A DNA stretch of 64,000 bases from an uncultured Pelagibacteraceae bacterium (GCA_905616445.1 CAJQSV010000001.1:62001-126000), one strand, 5' to 3'; positions 10,478-20,934 are shown, counted from the first letter of the stretch. The notes: generated by a model not told the origin, from the letters alone. Numbers and translations: made by a program.

Positions 10478-11695
10478 TTAAATTTGAAATACTTTTTTAC
10501 AGTTATCTATAGCTTTACACAAAATATCTATATCTTCTTTAGTGTTGTAAACTCCAATAGACGCTCTAGCTGTAGCTGCAATTCCTAGTTTGTCATGCAA
10601 TATTTGACAACAATGGTGTCCTGCTCTTATAGCAACACCATCGTCATCTAAAATTGTTGCGATATCATGAGGATGAATACCTTTGATGGTAAAACATAAA
10701 ACAGACCCTCTGTTCTTTGGACTTCCAATTATATTTATTGAGTTATTCTTTTTTAATTTTTCAAAAGCATATTCTAAAATTTCATTTTCATGAGCGGCAA
10801 TGTTTTTGATACCTAATTTTTCAATAAAATTTATAGCTTCTGAAAAGGCAACTACTTCTGCTGTTTGCATAGTACCTGCTTCAAATTTTGTTGGTGCGTC
10901 AGCAAAGGTGATGTTGTCTTTTTTAACATCATCTATCATCCCACCACCACCTTGGTATGGAGGTAGATCGTCGAGCCATTTTTTTTTTGCATAAAGCACT
11001 CCTAAGCCATTAGGACCATACATTTTATGGCATGAAACTACATAAAAATCACAACCAAGATCCTGCATATCTATATGCATATGAGGCGCTCCTTGAGTGC
11101 CATCAACTAAAACTGGAATATTTTTTTCTTTGGCCATATCAACAATTTTTTTAATTGGCATTACAGCACCCGTTACATTTGAGATATGTGTAATAGCGAT
11201 AATTTTTGTTTTATTAGAAATAAGATTTTTTATTTCATCAATTTCGACTTCACCATCTTTATTTACTGGCGCAAACTTAATTACTGCACCTTTGTTTTTT
11301 CGCAAGAAATGCCAAGGTACATAGTTGGAATGATGCTCTAGTTCTGTGATTAATATTTCATCACCTTCTTTAATATATTTTTCTCCAAAAGAAGAGGCAA
11401 CCAAATTAATTGATTCTGTGGCTCCTTTTGTAAATATTATTTCCTCTCTATGTTGTGCGTTAAAATATTTTTTAAGCAGATCTCTTGTGGCTTCAAACCT
11501 GTTAGTTGCCTTAACTGCTAGTGTGTGAACGCTTCTTCCAACGTTAGAAAATTCTGTTTCATAAAAATTAGACAGTCTATCAATTACTGCTTTAGGTTTT
11601 TGAGATGAGTTGGCACTATCTAAATAAACTAAGGGTTTTCCATTAATTTTTTGTTTAAAAATAGGAAATTCAGATTTAAGATTTTTAATGTCCAT
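10478..11695 (-). CDS. sufS: Cysteine desulfurase SufS
   Basis: SufS is a PLP-dependent group II cysteine desulfurase that supplies sulfur for cluster assembly. The PLP lysine lies in SCHKMYGPNG (about K224), and the active-site cysteine in the C-terminal RAGHHCCQ. The ITHISNVTG and DGTQGAPH segments that hold the cofactor are conserved. Length (405) is normal. It overlaps the end of sufD by 11 bases and is followed immediately by sufU, its expected sulfur acceptor. Confidence 0.96.
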   Translation of the reverse strand: MDIKNLKSEFPIFKQKINGKPLVYLDSANSSQKPKAVIDRLSNFYETEFSNVGRSVHTLAVKATNRFEATRDLLKKYFNAQHREEIIFTKGATESINLVASSFGEKYIKEGDEILITELEHHSNYVPWHFLRKNKGAVIKFAPVNKDGEVEIDEIKNLISNKTKIIAITHISNVTGAVMPIKKIVDMAKEKNIPVLVDGTQGAPHMHIDMQDLGCDFYVVSCHKMYGPNGLGVLYAKKKWLDDLPPYQGGGGMIDDVKKDNITFADAPTKFEAGTMQTAEVVAFSEAINFIEKLGIKNIAAHENEILEYAFEKLKKNNSINIIGSPKNRGSVLCFTIKGIHPHDIATILDDDGVAIRAGHHCCQILHDKLGIAATARASIGVYNTKEDIDILCKAIDNCKKVFQI

Positions 11696-12929
11696 TAATT
11701 TGTTTTTCTAATATTTTTTCTAAAAATATTTTTAATTCATTGTGAGTAATTTTTTCTAATACTTCATTAAGAAAGCCATTTATTAAAAGTTTTACAGACT
11801 CTTTTTTTGATATACCTCTTGTCATTAAATAATGAACTGCGTCAGAATCTATACTTCCAGATGTCGAACCATGAGAACACCTCACATCGTCTGCATATAT
11901 TTCCAGTTCAGGCTTTGCGTCAAATTCAGCGTTGTCGCTTACAATTAAAGCTTTGCTTAGTTGATATGCGTCAGTTTTTTGAGCTATTTTTTCTACAAAT
12001 ATTTTTCCCTGGTAAATACCTTTGCTTTTATCATTTAATACATTTTTAATTTTTTGATAGCTTTTACAGTTTGGAGAGTTATGATTTATGCGTGTTTTAA
12101 TTTCTTGATGTTGATCTTCCAGTAAGTTTAAGGCTGAATAAATGCTACAGCTACTATTATCTTTATTTAAGTTTATTTCAATTTCAATTTTATTTAGTTT
12201 TAACCCAGAACTTAAAATATAGTTTTCATAATTAGAATCACCTTCTAAAGAACCTTTTATGTATTTGTAAAAATGACCATTACTTTTTGAATTTTGAATT
12301 AAAACATTCTTCAATACGGCATTCTTATTTAAAAAAATAGTATCTACTGTGTTTTTAATAAAATTATTTTGGGTATTGTTATCGCTATAATCAATTAACG
12401 TTAATTCAGATCCTTCGTTTAACTTAATAGAATTTTTATTGTTCAGTATTTTATTTTTTAAATCTTGAGAAAAACAATTATAGACAATCAAAGGTTTTTT
12501 AAATTTATAGCCTTTGGCAATTTCTAACGAAAACCCTCCAAATGATAGCGCACTATTGAGTAATGCCAGTGTATTACTTGGATCAATATTCTTTACTTCT
12601 TCTTGATTGTAATCTTCAATTAAAATTTTACTCTTTTCTTCGTGACCAAAATTAGTTGAAATTATTTTACCGTTAGTTAAAAATATGAAGTTGTGCTCAA
12701 AGTTTTCAATAGCTTTAAACTCTTTGCTAGATTCAAAATTAACTTCATTGCTAATATTGTCAAAATTTTTATTTAAAATTAAGTTTAAATCTGTAAATTT
12801 CCAATCTTCAACTTGTTTGGAAGGAAAACCATATTCATAAAATAAATCAAGATTTTTTTGTCGGGAAACTTTTTCTTCTTGAGAGAGATTTTTAATTTTT
12901 CCGATATCAAAATCGTAATTTTGCTTCAT
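11685..12929 (-). CDS. sufD: SufD, Fe-S assembly complex subunit
   Basis: SufD pairs with SufB and SufC in the SufBC2D scaffold complex. The sequence is much more divergent and asparagine/lysine-rich in its first half. The C-terminal beta-helix region carries the SufB/SufD signature, including the stretch CSHGSTSGSIDSDAVHYLMTRG with its conserved histidine. At 414 residues it is typical. It starts right after sufC stops and overlaps sufS, consistent with one transcript. Identity is supported as much by the operon as by the sequence. Confidence 0.93.
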   Translation of the reverse strand: MKQNYDFDIGKIKNLSQEEKVSRQKNLDLFYEYGFPSKQVEDWKFTDLNLILNKNFDNISNEVNFESSKEFKAIENFEHNFIFLTNGKIISTNFGHEEKSKILIEDYNQEEVKNIDPSNTLALLNSALSFGGFSLEIAKGYKFKKPLIVYNCFSQDLKNKILNNKNSIKLNEGSELTLIDYSDNNTQNNFIKNTVDTIFLNKNAVLKNVLIQNSKSNGHFYKYIKGSLEGDSNYENYILSSGLKLNKIEIEINLNKDNSSCSIYSALNLLEDQHQEIKTRINHNSPNCKSYQKIKNVLNDKSKGIYQGKIFVEKIAQKTDAYQLSKALIVSDNAEFDAKPELEIYADDVRCSHGSTSGSIDSDAVHYLMTRGISKKESVKLLINGFLNEVLEKITHNELKIFLEKILEKQINGH

Positions 12930-13664
12930 CTAACTTAAATTTGCGTAACCTGTTTTTTCTAATTGTTCACCTAAATCAGCATTTCCTGTTTTAACAATTT
13001 TACCAGCAGATAAAACGTGTATGAAGTCGGGCTTGATATAGTCAAGTAGTCTTTGGTAATGTGTAATTATTAAAAAAGCATTTTCTTTATTTTTATAAGA
13101 GTTAACACCATCTGCAACTATTCTTAGCGCGTCTATATCTAAACCTGAATCTGTTTCATCTAAAATTGATAATTTTGGTTCTAATAATTTCATTTGTAAA
13201 ATTTCATTTTTTTTTTTTTCTCCACCTGAAAATCCTACGTTTAATTGACGTGATAAAAATTTTTCGTCAATATTGAGTTCTTTAGCTTTTTCTTTAATTA
13301 ATTTTAAGAAAGTTAATGTGTCTAATTCTTTTTCACCTCTTGCCTTTCTTACTGAATTTAAAGATGTTTTTAAAAAAATATTAGTATTTACACCTGGTAT
13401 TTCTAAAGGGTATTGGAAAGCTAAAAAAATTCCTTTTTGTGCTCTCTCTTCTATTTTAAGATCATTTAAATTCATGCCATTAAAACTAATTTCACCTTCA
13501 ATCTCGTAGCCATTTTTACCTGACAATACATTTGCTAATGTACTTTTCCCTGAGCCATTAGGCCCCATGATTGCATGAACTTCGCCAGGTTTAATGTCTA
13601 GGTCTAAACCTTTTAAAATTAACTTTTCGTTAATAGTTGCTTTTAAATTTGTAATTTTTAACAT
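12930..13664 (-). CDS. sufC: SufC, ABC-type ATPase of the SUF complex
   Basis: SufC is the soluble ABC ATPase that powers the SufBC2D scaffold. Walker A is GPNGSGKST (about 34-42), the ABC signature region reads GFSGGEKKK, and Walker B is LSILDETDSGLD with the SufC-specific ETDSGLD. The length (244) is standard. Its ATG overlaps the sufB stop by one base. There is a long A-run inside the EKKK codons, but the frame is intact. Confidence 0.97.
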   Translation of the reverse strand: MLKITNLKATINEKLILKGLDLDIKPGEVHAIMGPNGSGKSTLANVLSGKNGYEIEGEISFNGMNLNDLKIEERAQKGIFLAFQYPLEIPGVNTNIFLKTSLNSVRKARGEKELDTLTFLKLIKEKAKELNIDEKFLSRQLNVGFSGGEKKKNEILQMKLLEPKLSILDETDSGLDIDALRIVADGVNSYKNKENAFLIITHYQRLLDYIKPDFIHVLSAGKIVKTGNADLGEQLEKTGYANLS

Positions 13665-15100
13665 TAGCCAACACTACCTTCTAAGCTAATAGCTACTAAT
13701 TTTTGTGCTTCTACCGCAAACTCCATTGGTAATTGCTGCAATACTTCTTTGCAAAACCCATTTACGATCAGACTAACTGCCTCTTCTTGATCAAGTCCTC
13801 TTTGGTTGCAGTAGTAAAGCTGTTCTTCGTTAATTTTTGTAGTGGTTGCTTCATGCTCAATAGTTGATGTTGAATTTTTGTTCTTTATATATGGAACTGT
13901 GTGTGCCCCACATTTGTTGCCCATTAATAAAGAGTCACATTGTGTGTAATTTCTTGAGTTAGTTGCTTTTTTATTAATATCTACCAATCCTCTATATGTA
14001 TTGTCAGCGTTACCAGCTGATATACCTTTGGAGATTATTTTACTTTTAGTGTTTTTTCCTAGGTGTATCATCTTGGTGCCTGTGTCTGCTTTTTGGTAGT
14101 TGTTGGTAATAGCTATAGAATAAAATTCACCTACTGAATTATCGCCTTGCAAAATACAGCTTGGGTATTTCCAGGTTATTGCAGAGCCAGTTTCAACTTG
14201 TGTCCAGGAAATTTTAGAATTTTTTCCTCTACAAGCTCCTCTTTTTGTTACAAAATTATATATTCCACCTACACCATTTTTATCACCTGGATACCAGTTT
14301 TGGACTGTAGAATATTTAATCTCCGCATCATCTAAAGCAATCAATTCAACATTTGCTGCATGCAATTGATTTTCATCCCTCATAGGAGCAGTACATCCTT
14401 CTAAGTAACTTACGTAACTTCCTTTATCTGCGATGATTAAAGTTCTTTCAAACTGTCCTGTCTCAGAAGCGTTAATTCTAAAGTAGGTAGAAAGTTCCAT
14501 TGGGCATCTTGTGTTTGGTGGGATGTAGACGAAAGATCCGTCAGTAAAAACTGCGGAATTTAATGTTGCAAAATAATGATCGCTTAAAGGTATAACTGAA
14601 CCTAAGTATTTTTTTACTAAATCTGGGTGTTCTTGGATAGCTTCAGAGATTGAACAAAATATTATTCCTTTTTTTGTCAACTCATCTTTAAATGTTGTGG
14701 CTACAGACACTGAGTCGAACACTGCGTCAACCGCTATTCCGTTTAGTCTTTGCTGTTCAACCAATGGTATTCCAAGCTTTTTATATGTTTCTAATATTTT
14801 GGGATCAATTTCATCTAAACTTTTAGGTTTTTCTGAAGAACTTTTTGGTGCAGAGTAATAATACAAGTTTTGATAATTGATTTTAGGATATTTTGGTTTT
14901 TGCCAATTAGGTTCTTTTAAACTACTTAATCTATTAAATGCTTTAAGTCTCCAGTCTAACATCCATTTAGGTTCTTTTTTAATATTAGAGATAAACTTTA
15001 TAGTATCTTCGTTTAACCCTTTAGGAGCCCTAATGCTTTCAATATCAGTGGTAAAACCGTATTCATATTCTTTATTAATATTAAGATCTTGATTTTTCAT
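13664..15100 (-). CDS. sufB: SufB, Fe-S assembly scaffold
   Basis: SufB is the main scaffold on which new Fe-S clusters form, together with SufC and SufD. The 478-residue sequence is strongly conserved. Recognisable segments include [18 protein letters not shown], the YLEGCTAP core with its cysteine, and the C-terminal HEATTTKI region with the conserved glutamate. It starts 25 bases after iscR and overlaps sufC by one base, so it is the first structural gene of the operon. Confidence 0.97.
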   Translation of the reverse strand: MKNQDLNINKEYEYGFTTDIESIRAPKGLNEDTIKFISNIKKEPKWMLDWRLKAFNRLSSLKEPNWQKPKYPKINYQNLYYYSAPKSSSEKPKSLDEIDPKILETYKKLGIPLVEQQRLNGIAVDAVFDSVSVATTFKDELTKKGIIFCSISEAIQEHPDLVKKYLGSVIPLSDHYFATLNSAVFTDGSFVYIPPNTRCPMELSTYFRINASETGQFERTLIIADKGSYVSYLEGCTAPMRDENQLHAANVELIALDDAEIKYSTVQNWYPGDKNGVGGIYNFVTKRGACRGKNSKISWTQVETGSAITWKYPSCILQGDNSVGEFYSIAITNNYQKADTGTKMIHLGKNTKSKIISKGISAGNADNTYRGLVDINKKATNSRNYTQCDSLLMGNKCGAHTVPYIKNKNSTSTIEHEATTTKINEEQLYYCNQRGLDQEEAVSLIVNGFCKEVLQQLPMEFAVEAQKLVAISLEGSVG

Positions 15101-15125
15101 TACTCTTTTCTTTCTACCTGTATTG

Positions 15126-15548
15126 TTAAAAAATATTTTCTTGTTTTAGAATAAGCTCATTGAGATTTTTGTTTTCAAAAAAACCATTGATATGTCTTTC
15201 TAAGTCGTCCCAAAGATAATGCGTTATACATTTAACAGATCTTCCGTCACAACCTTTTTTTGAATCTTTTTTACAATTGAGTGTTTTAACTTCTTCATTT
15301 ACCGCAGAAATAATGCTGGATAATTTTATGTCCTTAGCCTTTCTACTTAACGTGTATCCTCCGTGCGGTCCTCTTACACTCTTAACTAATTGATTGTTTT
15401 TTAATTTTAAAAACAGCTGCTCTAAATATGAAAGGGATATATTTTGCCTTACGGCAATTTCATTCAAGCTCACAGGTTTTAAATTCTCGTTAGTCGCTAA
15501 ATCAGCCATAGCCATGACTGCGTATCGACCTTTAGTTGTTAATTTCAT
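15126..15548 (-). CDS. iscR: Rrf2-family Fe-S-sensing regulator, IscR-like
   Basis: This is a 140-residue winged-helix regulator that heads the suf operon, so it most likely senses Fe-S status and controls its own operon. The N-terminal [14 protein letters not shown] and the recognition-helix region [11 protein letters not shown] are classic Rrf2. Three cysteines (about C92, C100, C107) could hold a cluster. Their spacing is wider than the C-x5-C-x5-C of E. coli IscR. RirA is the main alternative name. The start has an AGGA site six bases upstream. Confidence 0.9.
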   Translation of the reverse strand: MKLTTKGRYAVMAMADLATNENLKPVSLNEIAVRQNISLSYLEQLFLKLKNNQLVKSVRGPHGGYTLSRKAKDIKLSSIISAVNEEVKTLNCKKDSKKGCDGRSVKCITHYLWDDLERHINGFFENKNLNELILKQENIF

Positions 15549-15569
15549 ATTAATCCTATTTTATAATGC

Positions 15570-15599
15570 TAATTAGCTTATTCCTACTAAAATAGTCAA
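15570..15599 (-). promoter_or_regulatory. Putative suf operon promoter with IscR-like operator
   Basis: On the minus strand, upstream of iscR, the sequence is TTGACTATTTTAGTAGGAA. It matches the left half and centre of the type I IscR site (YYGACTRWWWYAGTCRR) almost perfectly, with one clear mismatch inside the shared part. TTGACT also serves as a -35 box, with TAATTA 18 bases downstream as a possible -10. This arrangement would let IscR block its own operon. It is inferred from sequence match and position only. Confidence 0.55.
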
Positions 15600-15680
15600 G
15601 TTTATAAAAAAATTAATTGTCGCTATTAAAACATGCTATAAATCTATTTTTTTCTTGAAACTAATTATCATTACTAACTA

Positions 15681-16337
15681 ATGAAACCTAAAAGCACAGA
15701 AATATTTATACCGGGCCCCGCAGGAAGACTTGAGGCGAAATATTATAAGAATCCAAAATTTGGTTCACCAGTTGCAATAGTGCTTCAGCCGCATCCTCAA
15801 TACGGGGGCTCAATGAACAATAAAATTGTTCAAACAACTTATAATATTTTTTTGGAGAATGGTTTTTCTGTAATTAGAATTAATTTTAGAGGAGTTGGCA
15901 AAAGTGATGGTGTTTTTGATAATGGGCAGGGTGAATTATCGGATGCCGCTGCTGCTTTAGATTGGATTGAAAGAGAAAATCTAGATTACAGTCAATGTTG
16001 GGTTTCAGGATTTTCATTTGGTGCTTTAATTTGTATGCAGTTAATTATGAGAAGACCTGAGGTCAATAACTTTATTGCTATATCTCCTCAACCAAATGTA
16101 TATGATTTCTCATTTCTAGCGCCATGCCCAACATCAGGACAGATTATATATAGTGAAAGTGATGAATTGGTAACTAAAGAAAGTATTGACGAACTAAATA
16201 AAAGAATAAAAAATCAAAAAGGCATTGAAGTGATTTTTACAAAAATTAAAGAAGCAAATCATTTTTTCAAAAATAAAGAAAATGAATTAGCAAAAGATAT
16301 CGAAAAGTATATTAAAGAAAAAACTGCTCTTATTTAA
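15681..16337 (+). CDS. Alpha/beta hydrolase (COG2945-like)
   Basis: This is a 218-residue single-domain hydrolase. Visible features are the oxyanion-side HPHPQYGGSM, the FRGVGKSDG strand-turn, the nucleophile elbow GFSFGA with the catalytic serine, and a late histidine in EANHFF. Relatives are found widely in alphaproteobacteria, but their physiological substrate is unknown. It is probably a small esterase. It diverges from iscR and its 3' end overlaps anmK on the other strand by eight bases. Confidence 0.82.
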   Translation: MKPKSTEIFIPGPAGRLEAKYYKNPKFGSPVAIVLQPHPQYGGSMNNKIVQTTYNIFLENGFSVIRINFRGVGKSDGVFDNGQGELSDAAAALDWIERENLDYSQCWVSGFSFGALICMQLIMRRPEVNNFIAISPQPNVYDFSFLAPCPTSGQIIYSESDELVTKESIDELNKRIKNQKGIEVIFTKIKEANHFFKNKENELAKDIEKYIKEKTALI

Positions 16338-17445
16338 ATTCAATAATATCACCACCTGTAATAGGTCTCGATACTCCCGTTGTTGCTGGAAATGAAATAG
16401 GTTTCTTTAAAAAAGATCTGATTGCAAGATAAGCAAAAGCTTGTGACTCTATAAAATCACCATTAATTTTATAATTATCAATATTGCATATTTTAATATT
16501 ACTTAATTTTTTTATACGTTCAAAAATATATTTATTTTTTCTACCACCTCCACATAAAATAATTTCTATTGGCTTTGATCTAAAAAAATTTAAAGCATTT
16601 ACAATTGTTAGGGACGTTAACTCAGACAAAGTTGCTACTGAATCTTTTAGGTCTAGACTTCTTAAAGAGCTAAGATTAAAATCATTTACATCTAAGGATT
16701 TAGGTGGTGAAAGTTCATAGTACGGGTCACTTAAATAACTATCTAGAATATTTCTATCTACGTTACCTGTAAAAGCAACAATGCCATCTTTGTCGAATTG
16801 AATCTTATCATTAGATTTTAATTGTAGTATTTTATCTATTAAAAAATTTCCTGGACCAGAGTCAAAGCTTATCATTTCTTCACCTCTATTTAGGTATGTT
16901 AAATTAGAAATACCGCCAATATTTAAAAAAACTAAAGGCATTTTTAATTTTAATTGAATCTGTAATAATTTATGAAATACCGAAACAAGTGGAGCTCCCT
17001 GGCCGCCATATTTTATGTCATTTTCTCTAAAATTGTAAACTACATTAAGACCGGTTAGGTGAGACAAAAGTCTTCCGTCTCCTAACTGTTTAGTTTTTTT
17101 GTCTTTAAAACTATGAAAAATTGTATGTCCATGAAAACCAATTAAATCAATTTCTGACTTTCTCAGATCAAATTTTTCAATAATTAAGTTAACAATTTTT
17201 ACATGAAGAACAGTTATTTCTTTCTCTAGATTGTCTATTTCTGACTTATTTGTTTCTAAATCTGAAATTAAATTTATTTTTTCTTTTAGAATTCTTATTT
17301 TGGACCTTACTCTCTCTTCGTAGGGTAAAAAGTAATTCCCTGTAAAATGCACTTCATTTTCACCATCAGATTTTATAATTGAGGCATCTATACCATCGCT
17401 CGAGGTTCCGCTCATTAAACCGACAGATGTAATTAAATTTTTCAT
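16330..17445 (-). CDS. anmK: Anhydro-N-acetylmuramic acid kinase
   Basis: AnmK phosphorylates and opens 1,6-anhydro-MurNAc, recycling peptidoglycan turnover products to MurNAc-6-phosphate. The diagnostic N-terminal GLMSGTSSDGIDA, the central GFHGHT and NIGGISNLTYL, and the FDSGPGN phosphate-binding stretch are all present. Length (371) is normal. It is divergent from tyrS across about 60 bases. Together with PBP1a further along, it shows active peptidoglycan metabolism in this organism. Confidence 0.95.
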   Translation of the reverse strand: MKNLITSVGLMSGTSSDGIDASIIKSDGENEVHFTGNYFLPYEERVRSKIRILKEKINLISDLETNKSEIDNLEKEITVLHVKIVNLIIEKFDLRKSEIDLIGFHGHTIFHSFKDKKTKQLGDGRLLSHLTGLNVVYNFRENDIKYGGQGAPLVSVFHKLLQIQLKLKMPLVFLNIGGISNLTYLNRGEEMISFDSGPGNFLIDKILQLKSNDKIQFDKDGIVAFTGNVDRNILDSYLSDPYYELSPPKSLDVNDFNLSSLRSLDLKDSVATLSELTSLTIVNALNFFRSKPIEIILCGGGRKNKYIFERIKKLSNIKICNIDNYKINGDFIESQAFAYLAIRSFLKKPISFPATTGVSRPITGGDIIEFK

Positions 17446-17504
17446 TAATAATTATTTAATTTATAACTATTATTGTGTAAAAGTAATTTTAATTCAAACT
17501 ATCT

Positions 17505-18746
17505 ATGAAAAATAACTTTATAAACGAAATTTCTTTAAGGGGTTTTTTTCATCAATGCACTGATAAAGATAAACTAACTAGCTTAATCAATAATAAATCA
17601 ATTAAGGCTTACATAGGTTTTGACTGTACCGCTCCTAGCTTACATGTTGGGAGTTTATTGCAAATTATGTGTTTACGCTTGCTTCAAAAGTATGGACACA
17701 AACCAATTATTTTACTTGGTGGTGGAACAACTCTAATTGGAGACCCTTCTGGAAAAGATGCAACTAGAAAAATTCTAGAAGAAAAAACTATTGATAATAA
17801 TATTAAAAAAATAAAAAAAATTTTTGAGAAATTGTTAAATTTTAAAGATAAAGAAACTATGCCAATTTTTGTAAATAATGCTGAATGGTTAAATAAATTA
17901 AAATATATTGAATTTTTAAGAAGTGTTGGAAAACATTTTACGATCAATAAGATGTTAAGTTTTGATAGCGTAAAAATTCGTTTGGAAAGAGAACAGTCTC
18001 TTAGCTATATGGAGTTTAATTATATGATTTTACAAGCGTATGATTTTTATAAACTAAATGAGGTATATGATTGTGTTTTACAAATTGGTGGCTCGGATCA
18101 ATGGGGAAATATTATTAATGGTGTGGAGCTAATTAGAAAAATTAATCAGAAGGAATCTTTTGGTTTGACAACTCCGTTAATAACACTTTCTTCTGGTGTT
18201 AAAATGGGGAAAACAGAAGATGGCGCAATATGGTTAGATGATGAGCTGCTTTCTCCTTATGATTATTGGCAGTTTTGGAGAAATACCAATGATGATGATG
18301 TAAAAAAATTTTTAAAATATTTTACAGAAATTAATACAGATGAATTAGAAAAAATAAACAATAGTGAAATAAATATTAATAATTTAAAGATTTTATTAGC
18401 TAATGAAGCCACAAAAATTTTGCATGGAGAAAAGAAAGCGAAAGAATCTGAAAATACTGCAAAAGAAACCTTTGAAGGGAGTGGTGTTGGTCAAAATTTA
18501 CCAGTTATTTTAATAAAAAATTCGCTCCTAAAGAATGGAATTAATGCAATTGATTTTTTGAACAACACTAAGATTCTAAGTTCAAAAAGTGAAATTAGAA
18601 GAGCAATTAACGAAAATGGTATTAAAATTAATGATATTGTTTTAACTGATGAAAAGAAAATTATTAGTCTAAATGATTTTACAAAAAATAATTATATTAA
18701 AGTTTCGCACGGTAAAAAAAAACACTTTAAAATTAAACTTAATTAG
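17505..18746 (+). CDS. tyrS: Tyrosyl-tRNA synthetase
   Basis: This class I synthetase charges tRNA-Tyr. The HIGH-type motif appears as SLHVGSL, and the KMSKS-type loop as KMGKT. The tyrosine-site segments GFDCTAPS and the QIGGSDQWGN stretch are conserved. The C-terminal part, ending near the gene end, forms an S4-like RNA-binding domain. At 413 residues it is typical of TyrRS. The last eight bases overlap the AsmA-like gene on the opposite strand. Confidence 0.97.
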   Translation: MKNNFINEISLRGFFHQCTDKDKLTSLINNKSIKAYIGFDCTAPSLHVGSLLQIMCLRLLQKYGHKPIILLGGGTTLIGDPSGKDATRKILEEKTIDNNIKKIKKIFEKLLNFKDKETMPIFVNNAEWLNKLKYIEFLRSVGKHFTINKMLSFDSVKIRLEREQSLSYMEFNYMILQAYDFYKLNEVYDCVLQIGGSDQWGNIINGVELIRKINQKESFGLTTPLITLSSGVKMGKTEDGAIWLDDELLSPYDYWQFWRNTNDDDVKKFLKYFTEINTDELEKINNSEININNLKILLANEATKILHGEKKAKESENTAKETFEGSGVGQNLPVILIKNSLLKNGINAIDFLNNTKILSSKSEIRRAINENGIKINDIVLTDEKKIISLNDFTKNNYIKVSHGKKKHFKIKLN

Positions 18747-20934
18747 TTTTTTTTTTTATTTTATCTAACGCTCTAGTAATAAATCTTGGTGTCAAAGTTT
18801 TTACGGGATTAACAGTTGTTTTAACTTTTCCAGGTAAACCTTTCATTTTAAAACTAATGCCGAACACACCTTCGCCAGCCTTACTTCCAACTAGAATATT
18901 GCCTACAACGGGTATTTTTGAAATTAAATTATTTAACATTTTGGCAGGAACTAGCGTCCCAGAGAAACTTATTAATCCACTTTTTTTTTCAATATAGCCA
19001 TTCATTTGCACTGAAACACTCGAGCCTAATGCTAAAATTTCTTCTATATTTGTTAAATTACTATCCTCGTTTAAAATAATTTCCAGAATATCAAAAGTCA
19101 TTCCTTTACCAGATAGTAAATCTGCAATTCCTCTCAGATCTGCCAGGGCTAACAGTTTGGCAAAAGCTGGGGCTTTAAGAACTTTAAAATTTTCAATAGT
19201 AATTTTTGATGATGAGCCTGTTTCATCGTACACTGAATTATAAAGTAATTTTCCACCTTCAACTCCTTCAAAAAATTTGTAATCAGCTAATATTGCTTGC
19301 GGCAAATCTGAATAAATTTCTAGTATTTTTTTATTATTTTCGTCTTTTTTTAAAGATATATCTAAATATTCATTCTTGGAAAATTCACTTTTGGCAGAGA
19401 GTTTTTCAAAATTACCTTTGTTAATAACTCCTATTAAATGAAAATCGTTTAAAGGTATTTGAGATTTCGTAATTAAACTATTTAAATTTATTTCAATATC
19501 TTTTGTAAAATTTTTTAAATAATTTTTTTTACTCTTCCCTGTTAATTGTTTCAGCAAAAAAGTAGCATCAAATTTTTTTCCTGTGACAGAAATTTTTTTT
19601 TTTATATTAATTTTAAAATTATTATTTTCTACATTTTTGTTAAAAGTTAAAACGCTAATATCAGAAATTGAATCTATTTCATTTTCTTTGTTTAATTTAA
19701 GACCGTTAATAAAAATAGAATTTTTACCTTCGGTAAAATTTATATTCTTAAAAACAATATTACTATCTATAAAGCTAAGCTCACTTTTGATGTTGCTCTT
19801 CTTTTTATAATTAGACTTAAAATTAATTAATTTTAAAAAAATATTTTCAGATAAATCGAAATCAATTAAATACTTTGGATTTTTTTTATTTAAATCGTTA
19901 ATAACTTTAAATTTTTTTTTTTCTTTTCCTCCTAAATTATAAAAACCATTAAGTGTAAAAAGCTTTTTTTTATTTTTTTTTAAATTTATTTCTAAATTCG
20001 TCTTAGATATTAATATTTTATTTATTTGCTTTTCAATAAAACTGCTTTTAAAAGATTCTTTTAAAACTATTTTAGATTCTGAAATATTTCCACTTGATTT
20101 ATAATCATAATCAACCAATTTAAAATTGTCATCAAGTTTTAACTTAAATTCATGTAATAAAGTACCTTGTACATTTACTTTATTTTTGTTTAAAAAATTT
20201 ATATTTAATTTTGTAAATAATTTTTTAATTGAATTTTCATTAAGATTAAATTGTGTATTAAATTTTCCCTCAATATCTTTATTATTTTTTACGCTAAGTG
20301 AGCCATCAGATAATGATATATCTTGATAATTTGCACTTATAGCGTTAATTAAAGTTAAGTTTTTATCAGATATAAAATTAAGATTTAAATCTTGAATTAA
20401 GAAATCACTAAATATTTTTACTTTAATTTTTTTTACAGAACCGTTTACTTTATAGTCAGTAATATTTAAATTTTTATCTAATTTAAGGTCAATCATTATT
20501 TTTTCAATTTTTCCATTACTAAAATTATTAAGTAAATACGTCTTAAAATTTGAAGGTTTGATACGTATAGCTAGTTTTTGAATATCTTCGGTTTTAAAAT
20601 TTTTAAGCGATATGATTGTTTGGGTTATTTCATATTTTGATTTTAGAATTGGGCTTATTTTTAAGTAAATATTTATTTCTGTTATTGGTATTTGAATATT
20701 TTGATAAATAATTTGAGGTTCAAGTGTGGAGAGATATACTTGAATTTTTTTTAAATCTAATTTAATTTTTATTTTATTTAATGATATTTGAGCATTAGGG
20801 TTTTTTTTTTTAATCTCGTTAATAATTACGTTATTAAATTTAAATGTCTCTACGCCAATAGTAGATAGGTAAATAACAATAAATAAAACTGACGATAGTA
20901 CAATTAAAAAAAAAGAGTATATAATTTTTTTCAT
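18739..20934 (-). CDS. AsmA/YhdP-like large envelope protein
   Basis: This is a 731-residue protein with one N-terminal membrane anchor (about residues 5-25) and a long, lysine/asparagine-rich, beta-strand-like body. The conserved end, including GVFGISFKMKGLPGK and TLTPRFI, resembles the C-terminal AsmA-like region of YhdP/DUF3971 proteins, which are thought to bridge inner and outer membranes for lipid movement. The central region is weakly conserved to the eye. It lies directly after prfB in the operon, sharing one base. Family call is reasonable; function is inferred. Confidence 0.75.
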   Translation of the reverse strand: MKKIIYSFFLIVLSSVLFIVIYLSTIGVETFKFNNVIINEIKKKNPNAQISLNKIKIKLDLKKIQVYLSTLEPQIIYQNIQIPITEINIYLKISPILKSKYEITQTIISLKNFKTEDIQKLAIRIKPSNFKTYLLNNFSNGKIEKIMIDLKLDKNLNITDYKVNGSVKKIKVKIFSDFLIQDLNLNFISDKNLTLINAISANYQDISLSDGSLSVKNNKDIEGKFNTQFNLNENSIKKLFTKLNINFLNKNKVNVQGTLLHEFKLKLDDNFKLVDYDYKSSGNISESKIVLKESFKSSFIEKQINKILISKTNLEINLKKNKKKLFTLNGFYNLGGKEKKKFKVINDLNKKNPKYLIDFDLSENIFLKLINFKSNYKKKSNIKSELSFIDSNIVFKNINFTEGKNSIFINGLKLNKENEIDSISDISVLTFNKNVENNNFKINIKKKISVTGKKFDATFLLKQLTGKSKKNYLKNFTKDIEINLNSLITKSQIPLNDFHLIGVINKGNFEKLSAKSEFSKNEYLDISLKKDENNKKILEIYSDLPQAILADYKFFEGVEGGKLLYNSVYDETGSSSKITIENFKVLKAPAFAKLLALADLRGIADLLSGKGMTFDILEIILNEDSNLTNIEEILALGSSVSVQMNGYIEKKSGLISFSGTLVPAKMLNNLISKIPVVGNILVGSKAGEGVFGISFKMKGLPGKVKTTVNPVKTLTPRFITRALDKIKKKTN

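Noticed and set aside
13200-13225. Long T-run in sufC as a possible frameshift or assembly error
   Set aside because: The frame remains open and encodes the expected GGEKKKNEIL sequence around the ABC signature.
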